64,000 nt of DNA from Urbifossiella limnaea (GCF_007747215.1 NZ_CP036273.1:4572322-4636321); one strand, 5' to 3'; positions 17,044 to 26,096 are shown, numbered from the stretch's first letter. Made by a program: numbers and translations. The notes: generated from the letters alone by a model not told the origin.

Positions 17044-17424
17044 ATGGCCAAGAAACGCGTATTCATCAGCTTCGCGGTCGAAGACGTCCGCGCCCGCGAC
17101 CTACTGGTCGGGCAGTCCAAGCACGACGACACGCCCTTCGAGTTCGTCGATATGTCGGTGAAGGAACCGTGGGACAGCGAGTGGAAGACGCGGTGCCGGA
17201 CGAAGATCCGGGGGTGCGACGGGGTGATCGCGCTGCTGAGCAAGAACACCCAGTACGCCTCCGGCGCGCTGTGGGAGATCAAGTGTGCCGTCGAGGAGGG
17301 CATCCCCATCACCGGGGTCCACATCTACAAGGATAGCAAGGGGCCGATCCCGAGCGACCTCATCGGGCACGACGTGATCGAGTGGACCTGGGATGGGATC
17401 GGCGACTTCATCGACTCGCTGTGA
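17044..17424 (+). CDS. TIR-like domain protein (DUF1863/ThsB-like)
   Basis: 126 aa, a single domain. The N-terminal strand KKRVFISFAVEDVRARDLL, FEFVDMSVKEPW, CDGVIALLSKNT and GALWEIKCAVEEGIPITGV follow the order of the TIR-like family of Thoeris ThsB proteins. The ALWE Glu is in the position of the catalytic/ligand-processing acidic residue. Such proteins can make NAD-derived signalling nucleotides on infection, as known for the family. It is first in a three-gene run, 68 nt before the membrane-protein gene. The stand-alone TIR followed by a membrane protein and an RyR protein suggests a signal producer paired with an effector and a ligand-binding partner; that pairing is inference. Confidence 0.85.
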   Translation: MAKKRVFISFAVEDVRARDLLVGQSKHDDTPFEFVDMSVKEPWDSEWKTRCRTKIRGCDGVIALLSKNTQYASGALWEIKCAVEEGIPITGVHIYKDSKGPIPSDLIGHDVIEWTWDGIGDFIDSL

Positions 17425-17492
17425 CCCTTCCGCCGGCGGGGTGGCTTCGGTCGCCCCGCACCTGCCGCCGCGAGACGGGAGCCCGCCCCCGA

Positions 17493-18761
17493 ATGTCGAA
17501 GAAGAGCAAACGCAATGACCGGCAGCGCCGTGCCGCCGCGCCGGCACCTTCCGCCGCACCCGCGGCGGCCCCCACCCCGCTTGGAGCGCCTCCGATGGCG
17601 ACGGTCGAGCCTGCGCTGGACCACAAGTACAACGACGACCTGCTCGCGCACCACGAGGACCAAGCGGCAATCAAGGTACTCTTCCCGGAAGTTTTCCACG
17701 TACTGGACCACCCGGAGTTGCGGGCCGAGTTCGCCACGTACAACGGGCTGTCGAACGGGGCGAAGCGGTTCGTCCACCGCCTCGGCCTTGTCGCGGTCGG
17801 ACTGGCCGCGCTCGCGCTCATGTCGTCGGCCATGACCCCGATACTGAAGGCGGTAGAGGGGGTGCCAGGCCTGTCCGAGTCCGCGGCGAAGACGCTCCGC
17901 GTGATGCAGGAGTGGTCGATCTACCTGGAGGTCGCGGGGCTGGTCGGCGCGGCCATTGCCTTGGGCGGCCTGTGGATCGGCGAGAAGAAAAAGCGGTGGT
18001 TGGAGGGGCGGCTGATGACGGAGAAGCTGCGGGCGTGGCACTTCCAGACGCTCATACACCGCGGCAAGGAGATCGAGGCGAGTTGCGACAGGTCGAACCC
18101 GAATGCCGTCAAGGAGTATCAGGAGAAGCGTGCAAAGTGGTTCACGGCGTTCCTTCAGCAGCACCGGGGCAAGCTCGACTCGCAGTTGCACGAACTGATC
18201 GACTCGCCGGAGACGCAGTACGCCTCGCTGCATGAGCACGCGTCGTCGTACCCGCCCGACAGCAAGGCGCTGCCGGTCGTGCTCGAAGCGTACAAGGCCC
18301 TGCGGCTCCGCCACCAGGCCGATTACGCGGCGCACAAGCTGCAGAAGGACACGAACCAGCCGTTCTGGGCCCCGCACCGGTGGCCGACGAGCGTCTTGAA
18401 GGAGCGGCTCGGTAGCCTGTCCAGCTTCTGTATCATCGGCGCCCTGCTGGCCTCCGCCTACGTCGTCCTTGCGCACTTCGGGCAGTGGCCGCTCGCGGAC
18501 AGCCCCGCCATGCCGGCGGTGAGCCTGTGCTTCCTGGTGCTTAACGTCACCGCCCGCGGCATCATGGACGGCTTGGCGGTGCGTGAGGAGTCCCAACGGT
18601 ACGTGGATTACTCCGGCGAGGTGCGGTACCTACTGACCCGGTATGAGGCGACGGGGAACAGGGCCGAGCGGCTGCAGATCATGCAGGACATGGAACGCGC
18701 GGCGGTGGAGGAGCTGAAGGGCTTCCTGCGCGCCCATTACGAGGCCAAGTTTATTGTCTGA
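17493..18761 (+). CDS. four-helix membrane protein, candidate effector (SLATT/DUF4231-like)
   Basis: 422 aa from ATG 17493; a GTG at 17382 would overlap the TIR gene and is less likely. It has an Ala/Pro-rich disordered N-terminus, then a TM pair (about 97-116 and 143-163), a long helical cytoplasmic stretch with charged residues (RWLEGRLMTEKLRAWHFQTL onward), a second TM pair (about 309-330 and 340-358), and a helical tail (SGEVRYLLTRYEATGNRAER). The repeated 2TM-plus-helix pattern resembles SLATT-type effector domains, which are thought to form membrane pores in nucleotide-dependent immunity. Family assignment is by topology and is tentative. It lies 12 nt upstream of the RyR gene. Confidence 0.75.
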   Translation: MSKKSKRNDRQRRAAAPAPSAAPAAAPTPLGAPPMATVEPALDHKYNDDLLAHHEDQAAIKVLFPEVFHVLDHPELRAEFATYNGLSNGAKRFVHRLGLVAVGLAALALMSSAMTPILKAVEGVPGLSESAAKTLRVMQEWSIYLEVAGLVGAAIALGGLWIGEKKKRWLEGRLMTEKLRAWHFQTLIHRGKEIEASCDRSNPNAVKEYQEKRAKWFTAFLQQHRGKLDSQLHELIDSPETQYASLHEHASSYPPDSKALPVVLEAYKALRLRHQADYAAHKLQKDTNQPFWAPHRWPTSVLKERLGSLSSFCIIGALLASAYVVLAHFGQWPLADSPAMPAVSLCFLVLNVTARGIMDGLAVREESQRYVDYSGEVRYLLTRYEATGNRAERLQIMQDMERAAVEELKGFLRAHYEAKFIV

Positions 18762-18773
18762 TAGGGGGCCGGA

Positions 18774-19130
18774 ATGGCGTACTCGAAAGAGGCGGTCGCC
18801 CGCGTGTGCCACGAAACGCTTCGGGCGTTTTGTCAGACGATCGGCGACAAGAGCCTGGCTCCGTGGGAGGAAGCACCGGAGTGGCAGCGGGCCAGTTCGC
18901 TGCAAGCCGTCGAATTCGGGCTGCGACATCCTGACGCGACTGCCCGCGACAACCACGACGCCTGGGTCGAAGCAAAGCGGGCGGACGGCTGGAGGTTCGG
19001 CGAGGTGAAGGATGCAGATCTAAAAACACACCCGTGCCTGGTCTCGTTCGATCAATTGCCGCCTGAGCAACAGGCCAAGGACGCACTGATTGCGGCTGTT
19101 GTGGCGTCCCTGCGCGGCCTGCTCGGGTAG
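18774..19130 (+). CDS. RyR-domain protein
   Basis: 118 aa, one domain. Residues NHDAWVEAKRADGWRFGEVK and KTHPCLVSFDQLPPEQQAKD are the two hallmark blocks of the ryanodine-receptor RyR repeat as found in bacteria (N-H-x-x-W...G-W-x-x-G...H-P-x-L-x-x-x-x-x-L). RyR domains have been proposed as ligand sensors in nucleotide-centred conflict systems. Its position directly after a TIR gene and a membrane gene, with GGGGG before the ATG, supports one transcription unit. The role here (sensor or regulator of the membrane protein) is inference. Confidence 0.85.
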   Translation: MAYSKEAVARVCHETLRAFCQTIGDKSLAPWEEAPEWQRASSLQAVEFGLRHPDATARDNHDAWVEAKRADGWRFGEVKDADLKTHPCLVSFDQLPPEQQAKDALIAAVVASLRGLLG

Positions 19131-19159
19131 GGAGCGCAGGCAGCGCATGCGGTTGAGCT

Positions 19160-19540
19160 GATCTTCCCCACGAAAAGTGGACACGAAGTTAACGGTGGGA
19201 CTGGCTGTGCGCCCGTTCAAACTCGGCCGGGGACACGAACCCCAGGGAGGAGTGACGGCGGACGCGGTTGTAGAACACCTCCAGGTACTCGAACAGCACC
19301 GCCCGCGCCTGGCCGCGGGTGGCGAACACCTCGACCCCCAGTTCGCACTTCAGCCGGCCGAAGAGGCTCTCGACCGGGGCGTTGTCCCAGCACTGGCCGA
19401 CCCCGCTCATGCTGCAGGTGATCCCCTTGCTCGCCAACACCCGCTGGTAGTGGTCGCTGGCGTACTGGCTGCCCCGGTCCGAGTGCGCCAGCAGCCCCGC
19501 GCCCGGGCGGCGACGCGCCAACGCCATCTCCATCCGCCTG
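19160..19540 (-). pseudogene. IS3-family OrfB, C-terminal fragment
   Basis: The minus strand shows LLAHSDRGSQYASDHYQRVL, CWDNAPVESLFGRLK (catalytic D and E region) and YNRVRRHSSLGFVSPAEF, the IS3 integrase core end, stopping at 19189. The first two-thirds of OrfB and all of OrfA are missing; the break is near 19540. The CTTCCCCACGAAAAGTGGAC end near 19163 matches the type of terminal repeat seen in the IS3 copies at 55.9-63.8 kb. Confidence 0.8.
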
Positions 19541-19760
19541 GGCCGCCGGCCGTTGGCCGGCGTGGGGTCAACCCGGGAAGAATGACGGTTTCTGGCCTGT
19601 TTGTCAAAGTGGTTGCCGCCGGGTGTGTGTTGTCCCTCCTGCCGGGCGAAGCACGAGCTCGTGCGGGAGCGACGAGCGGACATGATAGCAAAGTGACCTG
19701 CAAATGAAACGAACGCGGCCCGGGGGCTCCGGGCCGCGGCGAACCGGTTAATCGTTGCGG

Positions 19761-20237
19761 TTAGCTGCGTTTCAGGTGGAAATCGCCGCCGCCGTTGCCG
19801 TCGTCGAACGTCAGGGTCAGACGGAGGTCGCTCGGCCGGCCGGGCATCCGCGTGATGGCCGCTGACCCGACCTTGATTTTGTTCTTCCGGGACCAGACCT
19901 CGGCCGAGATCAGCGTCCCTTCGTCAGCGGTGCCGGGCTTCAGATCGAAGTCCCCGCCCCGGTAGCACAGCCGGTGCTGCCCGCCGCCCCCGGACGTAAT
20001 GTCCACCACGACCCGCCCCTCGTCGCCCACCCACCGGTCGTTGAGGGCCGGCTCCTGTTCCATACGGCCCATCGCCTCGAACGCGGTCGTGAGCCCCTTG
20101 CTGGTGCAGCACATGATGGTCGCCGCAACGACGAGCCAAAAGAGCCGTGAGCGGAGCGACTCGTTGGCCACCATGTGGGGGATCTCCTCCACATGATCGT
20201 TCCCGTGGTTTTGCCCAAACCATTTGAACAAGAACAT
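19761..20237 (-). CDS. hypothetical membrane-anchored protein (158 aa)
   Basis: ATG at 20237, preceded on the minus strand by AAAGGGGAAA as ribosome-binding site. A charged N-terminus leads to one hydrophobic segment (LFWLVVAATIMCC, about residues 33-47), followed by a soluble beta-rich domain rich in Gly and Asp (VVVDITSGGGGQHRLCYRGG; LRLTLTFDDGNGGGDFHLKR). This could be an exported or lipoprotein-like domain, but I recognise no family. It is flanked by IS3 debris and a divergent gene. Confidence 0.6.
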   Translation of the reverse strand: MFLFKWFGQNHGNDHVEEIPHMVANESLRSRLFWLVVAATIMCCTSKGLTTAFEAMGRMEQEPALNDRWVGDEGRVVVDITSGGGGQHRLCYRGGDFDLKPGTADEGTLISAEVWSRKNKIKVGSAAITRMPGRPSDLRLTLTFDDGNGGGDFHLKRS

Positions 20238-20511
20238 AGCTTTTCCCCTTTCGTGTGCGGCGCCGGTCGCGCCGAATTAGGTGGCCGGGCGTCTACTGTT
20301 TGCGGTGTCGCCCGGGTGTCGGTACACTTGTCGGGACTTTCCCGCCGACCGCTGGCGGGGCCCGACCGCCGACATCGAAACTTTACCCGCCGCACTCTCC
20401 GTCTGGGATGCTAAGTTCTTCGCCCACATGGGTTTCCATCGAGTTCCATCGAGGAGTTTTTGGACGAGAGCTGTGGAACGACTTGTTGGAACGCACCTCA
20501 GGGAGACTTCG

Positions 20512-21726
20512 GTGAACGAAACGACCCGCGTGCTGGCCAGAGCGCTTAAACACCTCGCGACGGATGAGATCGCCGGAAGACTGGTCAAGCACGACTGTTA
20601 CAACCCGCATCGGAGACTGTTCGCGGTCGCGTCGATCGACCTGTGTTTTGAACACACCCATCACCCTGACCTCTTGTTTGTCACCAAGGACGCCGTCGCC
20701 GAGTGGGGGGGGCGGGTCGACCGGGTCCTGGTTCGCGCGGCCGAAAATCACGACGACTACCACGTCGCGCTGCGGTTGCACGAGTTGCTGTTGCAAGATG
20801 AGCCCAGCGTGCAAACCTTCCCCGGCTGGGTACGGGGGTACGAGGGGTTCCCCGAACTGGTGTCGCGGTATGTCAACACGTTCCTAAAAGCGGCCGCGGA
20901 GACGGAACAGATCGAGCGGCCACTCGTCCTCACCCGACGGATCCCCGGTGTGGCCAAGACCCCGGGTGGCAGCCGCGAGGGTAAGCCCCCTCTGAGTTAC
21001 GCCTTACGTCCAGCCCCCGCGTGCTGTCGGGGGTCGACGGACCGTTCTCGCGGGCGGAGCAGCAGCCCGCCCGCCCAGCCGGTCGCCCGCGGGCGCGAGG
21101 CGGACGGCGGACCGCTGCGGTTCGTCACCAACCGGTTCGACAATGACGAGTTCCTGATGACGTTCAGCCCGTGGCCGTTCGCGACGGACCCGATGGGTGA
21201 GGACATCTCCGGCAAGCTCACCCCGTACCACGCGCGGCGGGGTCTCACCCCGCGGCGGCCGTTCGCCTCCCGCCACCCGGTGATCGCCGCGAACGGCCTG
21301 ACCATCGACTTCCACGTGTACAACGGGTCCGACCGCGAGTGCTTCATCGACTCCTTGTACCTGTTCGTCGAGGAGCGGTTTGACGTCGGCGAGGAGATGG
21401 CGTGGAATGAGTGGCTGCCGCTGCTCGAGCCGCCGACGTTCGAGGTGGCCCTGACCGGAGACACCGACTACTACGAGCTGACTTGTGACCGCCGTCCCGT
21501 CTACGCGGTCGGGCCTGGTGCCGCGGAGCACTTCCGGCTCGAGGTCAGGGGCGGGCCGGGAAGCGAGAACTGCATCGTCCGGTTCCGGCTCGGGGCGGCC
21601 GCGCACGACGCCCCAGGGGGCCGGTACGACGTCACGTCCGACAGGGCGTTCCACGTCGCGTTCTGCCCCCGGCTGAACGCCGCCGTCAATGCTGGGAGCG
21701 AGACCGATGGGACCGACGCCCGGTGA
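20512..21726 (+). CDS. hypothetical protein, first gene of a pair (about 404 aa)
   Basis: GTG 20512 is chosen because GGGAG stands 6-7 nt before it; the frame is open further upstream to 20281 but that part looks non-genic. The N-terminal half is helical (LARALKHLATDEIAGRLVKH onward). A low-complexity Pro/Arg/Ser linker covers about residues 155-200. The C-terminal half is beta-rich (GLTIDFHVYNGSDRECFIDS; FRLEVRGGPGSENCIVRFRL). I recognise no family. The linker region could be a small insertion, since TACGCCTTACG in it resembles the end of the IS701-like element at 54.5 kb. It overlaps the next gene by 20 nt. Confidence 0.6.
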   Translation: MNETTRVLARALKHLATDEIAGRLVKHDCYNPHRRLFAVASIDLCFEHTHHPDLLFVTKDAVAEWGGRVDRVLVRAAENHDDYHVALRLHELLLQDEPSVQTFPGWVRGYEGFPELVSRYVNTFLKAAAETEQIERPLVLTRRIPGVAKTPGGSREGKPPLSYALRPAPACCRGSTDRSRGRSSSPPAQPVARGREADGGPLRFVTNRFDNDEFLMTFSPWPFATDPMGEDISGKLTPYHARRGLTPRRPFASRHPVIAANGLTIDFHVYNGSDRECFIDSLYLFVEERFDVGEEMAWNEWLPLLEPPTFEVALTGDTDYYELTCDRRPVYAVGPGAAEHFRLEVRGGPGSENCIVRFRLGAAAHDAPGGRYDVTSDRAFHVAFCPRLNAAVNAGSETDGTDAR

Positions 21727-23134
21727 CTCGGAAACGGCCAAACTGAGGGAGCTTTGGGACCGGGTCGTCCGGCTCGTCTGGGCCGACGAGTTGGTGGAAC
21801 TCGGGCGGGTCTGTCACGCCTCGGCGCTGACCGAAGACTTGTTCGACAGCGTGCTCGCGGAAATCCTTCCCGGACGGGAGCACAACGACGCCCTGTACCT
21901 GGTCGCCAGCCGACTGATGGAGGCCCACTCGCCGCTCGCGGGCCAGCGTGTCCGGCTGGAACTGCGGAGCCTGTACGTGGGCGACTGCGCCGCGCACCGG
22001 TCGGTCCTGACGCCTTTGACCCGCGGCGAGGTTAGCCGGGACGAGTTTGCCGAGCGGGTAGAGCTGGTCGCAGGGGCCATGCGTTTTCTTGGCCTCTCCG
22101 ACCTCGTTCGGGATCACCCGGTCAACACTTGGCTGTACGTGCGGGGGGCGGTCATGCAGTTGGGCGAAGAGCTGGTGCCCGGCTCGAAACTCGCGTACCT
22201 GCTGAGCGAACTGGCCGTGGCCTACCAGAACCTGCACGGGAAGCGGGACCTCGTCCGCGTGGCCGAGGCCGCCCTCGGCCGGCTCTACCTGCTGACCGAC
22301 TTGCGCGACGGCGGGTGGATTGTGGGTGGGGGGGATGCCCCTGCGTCCGAGCTGTTGCTGGAAAATAAGGCGTTTCGGGCGCGCCGACTCGTTGCCGAGG
22401 GCGACCTAGACGCCGCCCTTGCCGCCTACGTCGCGATCCTGCGGGACCTGCGTCTCCTCTTCGGGCGGATGAGGTCGAACGGCGAGTACCCCGTGGCCCT
22501 GCTGTTGACCGGGGTACTCTGCTCGCTCGCCGGGGATTACACAAGCGCGAAGGCGGTGTTCGACTGGTCGGCCGACAGCACCATCAAGCCGGCCGTCGGC
22601 CACGGCGCGTTGTTCGTGATCAAGCCCAGCGCCCTGGCCACCCGGGCCGACGCCGTCCGAGCCGCCCTCGTCCAGGCCGCCGGCGCTGAGGACCGCTACC
22701 GCGTGGCCCTGCACTTCCTCGAGCTGGCGACGGGCCACGATTACGACCTGGAACTGGACCTGTTGGCGGACCTTCGCAAGGCGGCCGGGAGTCGTGACTG
22801 GGAGGCGGGGTTTGACGCCTCGTCGACGATTCTGACCGGACTCGCGTCTAAGCGCCACCCCGTCGTGCCCTTCACCGCTTGCGAGTTCGAGTCTCGCCTG
22901 TTTCGCGCGTGCTATCACGCACGGAACGACGACCTGGCCGCTGCCCGGGCTGAACTCGAGGCAGGCGGATCCGTGCTGGGCCGGCGTGCCCCCGACCTGT
23001 TACGCGTCTTGGGAGAGGACCCGGAGCGCTTGCTCGCCGCGACCTTCGACTGTAAGACCCCGGGGGGGTGGCCCGAACCGGACGACTCCGAGCTGTTTGA
23101 TCTGCTCCATGACCTGGTGGGCAACACCGTGTAG
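21707..23134 (+). CDS. hypothetical helical-repeat protein (475 aa)
   Basis: ATG 21707, preceded by GGGAG, overlapping the end of the previous gene, so translation is probably coupled. The protein is all-helical with Ala/Leu-rich TPR-like segments (ARRLVAEGDLDAALAAYVAI; LLTGVLCSLAGDYTSAKAVF) and ends ELFDLLHDLVGNTV. It could be a scaffold or sensor partner of the upstream protein. I recognise no specific family. It ends just before the iteron origin. Confidence 0.65.
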   Translation: MGPTPGDSETAKLRELWDRVVRLVWADELVELGRVCHASALTEDLFDSVLAEILPGREHNDALYLVASRLMEAHSPLAGQRVRLELRSLYVGDCAAHRSVLTPLTRGEVSRDEFAERVELVAGAMRFLGLSDLVRDHPVNTWLYVRGAVMQLGEELVPGSKLAYLLSELAVAYQNLHGKRDLVRVAEAALGRLYLLTDLRDGGWIVGGGDAPASELLLENKAFRARRLVAEGDLDAALAAYVAILRDLRLLFGRMRSNGEYPVALLLTGVLCSLAGDYTSAKAVFDWSADSTIKPAVGHGALFVIKPSALATRADAVRAALVQAAGAEDRYRVALHFLELATGHDYDLELDLLADLRKAAGSRDWEAGFDASSTILTGLASKRHPVVPFTACEFESRLFRACYHARNDDLAAARAELEAGGSVLGRRAPDLLRVLGEDPERLLAATFDCKTPGGWPEPDDSELFDLLHDLVGNTV

Positions 23135-23161
23135 CAGTCAGTCGGTCCACTGACACACGAC

Positions 23162-23374
23162 TTATCCACGTGAACTTGGTCGCGCCCCGGAAGTTGTCCA
23201 CGTGAACTTGGTCGCGCGGGGCACGTGAAGTTGGTCGCGCTCGGGTGTCGGATTTCCTCGGTCGGCCAACGTGAAGTTGGTCGCGCAAACCTATATGTAT
23301 ACCTATAACTCTTACCTATAGGTAGCGGCCCGAATCCTGTGGATCACGGGGACAACCCCGCCGCCTGGGGATAA
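23162..23374. other. plasmid-type replication origin with iterons
   Basis: Four direct repeats of the 19-mer CACGTGAACTTGGTCGCGC or a one/two-base variant start at 23167, 23199, 23222 and 23268. A DnaA-box-like TTATCCACG overlaps the first (23162-23170). An AT-rich stretch follows (23287-23323), then TGTGGATCA (23339) and TGGGGATAA (23366), each one mismatch from an inverted DnaA box. Iterons plus DnaA boxes plus an AT-rich unwinding stretch next to a repA gene is standard theta-type oriV layout. Nothing is recognised at 23375-23541. Confidence 0.75.
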
Positions 23375-23832
23375 CCGCCCGTCCGCATCGCATGCAGGGG
23401 GTGAGGAGGTTACCTCCGTCCCCTCGCCTTTCCGGTTTCGCACGGGGATGGGGCTGGGAAGAGAATTCACCCCTTCCGGCACCACGCCCAGCACCTGACC
23501 CTACTTCGCCTCTGTAAGTGCCGTTTCCGTGCGATTGCGCCCTATGCGAGGAGCAAGGGCTCGCTCTTGCCGCTCACCGGCGGCGGGCTGTGCTCCAGGG
23601 TCACCCCCTGCTCGTCGGCGGTCAGCCGCGCGTCCGGGTAGACGGCCGTCACCTGCCGGAGCGTCTCCAGGAACTTCGCCCGGAAGTCGCGGACCCGGGC
23701 GTAGCCCTGGCCGAACTGGTCGTGCAGGTTCGCCCAGGGGACGAGCTGCGGCCGGCCCGGCTGCACCCGGTGCAGCCGCTGGGCGAGCCACACGTACACG
23801 TCGAGCGCCAGCGACGAGGTGGCGAGCGCCCC

Positions 23833-25139
23833 ACGGTCAGCGCGTATCAGACTGCTGGTAATGTCAGGACTTCGTCGAGGAACTGTGTATTCATCAGGCA
23901 GCGAATCATCTTCCCCCGGATGCTGTCCTTGATGGGATGCCGCTTCAGTAGCGTGACGGCGAACCGCCGGAGCCAACTCAAGTTGTTCGCCAGCACCCGC
24001 TCGCGCGTCCGGCTCTCGTCCTCGCGGAACGTCACGTCCAAGACCCAGTGCATCGACTCGATGCCCCAGTGCGCCCGAACCGCCGCCCCGAAGCGTTTGC
24101 CGCTCAGGAACCGGCTCAGCATGTAGTACCGCACCTCGTCGCTCTGGGTCCCGTCGGCGTGCGTGGTGACCCGCACCGCCGTGCCAACGGCCTTGACCCA
24201 CGGCCACTCCGCTCGGGCCGCAAAATCCGGCGGCACCTGGGCCACGAAGTAGAACCGCTCGTCACGCCGGCCGTGCCCACGCTCGTCGGTCTCGTGGCGC
24301 CGGCGCTTGCGTGCCTCCAGTTCGCCGTCCAGGTGCTTCTCGACGACCGACCCGATGGCCTCGGCGAGCTTCGGCTGGTTGTCCTTCACGGCGATCACGA
24401 AGTCCCCGCCGCCGGCCACGACGTCCCGCGCGACGTCCTTCTGGCACCCCATCGCGTCGATCGTGACCACGGCCCTGGCGAGCTCGATCTGCTTCAGCAG
24501 GACGGGGATGGCAGTGATCTCGTTCGACTTCTCCTCGGTCGCGACCTGGCCCAACGCGACCCCGTGCTCGCTCGCCCAGGCGCTGACGACGTGCAGCGGA
24601 CCCAGCCCGTTGGCCGCATCGTGGGACCGCCGGAGCGTCTTGCCGTCGATGGCGACCAGGCGGCCGGGGCCGCCCCCGTCGGGTGCCAGGGCGTCGGCGA
24701 TCCACTCCTGGAAGCAGCGCTGGAAAGCCTCGGGCTGGAGGGCGATCAGCACCCGGCGGATGCAATCCCGTGAGGGGACGCCGTTGGGCAGCGTGAGGAA
24801 CTCGTCGAGCCAATCCCGGCGGTTGGCGGCCCACCGGTGGATGGCGGTCGGGCCGTCGCACCCGCACACCAGGCCGCACACGGCGATCACCACGACGTCA
24901 ACCAGGAGGTGCTTCCGGTTGCGGACGTGCCGGGGGTCGGACAACGACTCGAAGTAGGAGCCGATGGCTTCGACGTTGACCCTCGTGGTCGCCATGCCGG
25001 TGGCCCCTCGGTGAGCGGGGCGGTGCCGGGATGCCCCCGACGGTCGTGTGGCCCGACGGCCCCGGCCCCAGGCCCTGGTGTACGCCGATGCGGCCCCTCG
25101 CGCAATGCCCCCCAGATTGCCCAGTTATGCGCGCTGGCC
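23833..25139 (-). mobile_element. ISAs1-family insertion sequence in repA
   Basis: The left end GGTCAGCGCGTATCAGACTG and the complement of the right end GGCCAGCGCGCATAACTGGG form imperfect terminal repeats. A perfect 14-bp direct repeat GTGGCGAGCGCCCC flanks the element (23819-23832 and 25140-25153), longer than the 8-10 bp usual for this family. Confidence 0.8.
23847..24995 (-). CDS. ISAs1-family transposase
   Basis: 382 aa. An N-terminal DDE_Tnp_1-associated domain (SYFESLSDPRHVRNRKHLLV) is followed by the catalytic part: AIDGKTLRRSHD (first Asp), VVTIDAMGCQKDVARDVV (second Asp), and HWGIESMHWVLDVTFREDES (Glu). All three acidic residues are present and the frame is intact. It fills the element that interrupts repA. 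Confidence 0.93.
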   Translation of the reverse strand: MATTRVNVEAIGSYFESLSDPRHVRNRKHLLVDVVVIAVCGLVCGCDGPTAIHRWAANRRDWLDEFLTLPNGVPSRDCIRRVLIALQPEAFQRCFQEWIADALAPDGGGPGRLVAIDGKTLRRSHDAANGLGPLHVVSAWASEHGVALGQVATEEKSNEITAIPVLLKQIELARAVVTIDAMGCQKDVARDVVAGGGDFVIAVKDNQPKLAEAIGSVVEKHLDGELEARKRRRHETDERGHGRRDERFYFVAQVPPDFAARAEWPWVKAVGTAVRVTTHADGTQSDEVRYYMLSRFLSGKRFGAAVRAHWGIESMHWVLDVTFREDESRTRERVLANNLSWLRRFAVTLLKRHPIKDSIRGKMIRCLMNTQFLDEVLTLPAV

Positions 25140-25786
25140 GTGGCGAGCGCCCCGACCGCCCGGCGGTCTAAGGGCACGGCGTGGCGGGAGAGGCTCTGGA
25201 AGTATTCCTCCGAGAGGCGCACCGTGCTGGGCCAGAGCACCCGCTGGTCCGGCTCGGCCGGGTACCACAGGTCGAACGCGCTCACGATCTGGGTGTTCAC
25301 CTGCACCGCCCGCCCCTCCTCCACCAGCCCCATGCGGACCGTCGCGGCGGCCAGCCGGGCGAGCTGGTCCTTCAAGTGCCGCAGGCTCGGGCCGTTGGTG
25401 TCCAGCCCGAGGGAGCGGGCGAACGCGGTCATCGACCCCTCCACGTCCACCACCGGGTTCTTCGTGCGGACGGCCTCGCTGGCCAGGTGGATCAGCACCA
25501 GCCGCGGCTTCTCCCCGTAGGGCAGGCCGACCTCGACGAACTTGCCGGAGCGGGGGTCGATGGCGGCCCCGGCCTCGATGCGCAGCGTCGCGTGCCCCTG
25601 CTTCCGCTCCCACGCCCGGACGTCCTCGCCGGGGTTGGTGTACGGGATGCCGCACTGGCACCGGATGGTGTGGAGGAAGTCGATGTCGGCCGGGCGGGCA
25701 GTGCGGATGGCACTCGCGGCCTCGATCAGCTTACGCTGGCGGGGGGTGACCTTCGGGGCGGGGCGGGAATCCGGCACTGGGCGGCT

Positions 25787-26065
25787 TTACGGCAGGTAGC
25801 CGTTGGCCTTCAGCCACGGCCCGAGGGCCTCCTCGAGCATCTCCTGCACGGTCGCCGGCTCGACGCCGGCGAGCTGCCGCTCCAGGCTGGCCCGCTTGAG
25901 GGCCGCGGCGTAGTCGGCGCGGATGCGGGTGGTCAGCGGCGCGCGGGCCGGGGCGGCCGGCCGGGTCGCCGGGGGCTTGCCGCTGAACACGAACGCTGCC
26001 TCGGCGGCCCGCTCGTGGTGGGGTTTGGTGACGATCGCGTCTACCAGGCTGCGTCGGTCGGTCAT
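25787..26065 (-). CDS. small plasmid partition-like protein
   Basis: 92 aa between parA (31 nt upstream) and repA (9 nt downstream). It has a basic, Pro/Ala-rich linker and a C-terminal helical segment beginning TTRIRADYAAALKRASLERQ and ending VQEMLEEALGPWLKANGYLP. The C-terminal part looks like a ribbon-helix-helix or ParB-partner helix pair seen in plasmid ParA/small-adaptor systems. A role in partition or copy control is inferred from the operon position. Confidence 0.7.
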   Translation of the reverse strand: MTDRRSLVDAIVTKPHHERAAEAAFVFSGKPPATRPAAPARAPLTTRIRADYAAALKRASLERQLAGVEPATVQEMLEEALGPWLKANGYLP

Positions 26066-26096
26066 GGCGTCCCTCCTCGGTACGGTTTCGGTTCGG

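Larger units (their letters stand above)
23542..25777 (-). pseudogene. repA: plasmid replication initiator RepA, split by an ISAs1 element
   Basis: The N-terminal 208 codons (25777-25154) and C-terminal 96 codons (23832-23542) are in the same frame once the insertion and one 14-bp repeat are removed, giving a 304-aa protein. It carries the RepA core TLRIEAGAAIDPRSGKFVEV, GLPYGEKPRLVLIHLASEAV and RSLGLDTNGPSLRHLKDQLA, ending with the winged-helix part LALDVYVWLAQRLHRV. This is the RepA/IncW-type initiator that binds iterons. Upstream lie a small partition-like gene (9 nt away) and parA; iterons lie past its 3' end. With repA broken, the replicon should not fire on its own. Confidence 0.85.

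Noticed and set aside
17044-19130. Calling the TIR operon a standard Thoeris system
   Set aside because: No ThsA (SIR2-SLOG or similar NADase effector) is present; the partner genes are a multi-TM protein and an RyR protein.
20998-21008. TACGCCTTACG as an inserted end of the IS701-like element
   Set aside because: Only 11 bases match the terminal repeat and no second end or target duplication is visible; noted under the gene but not called.
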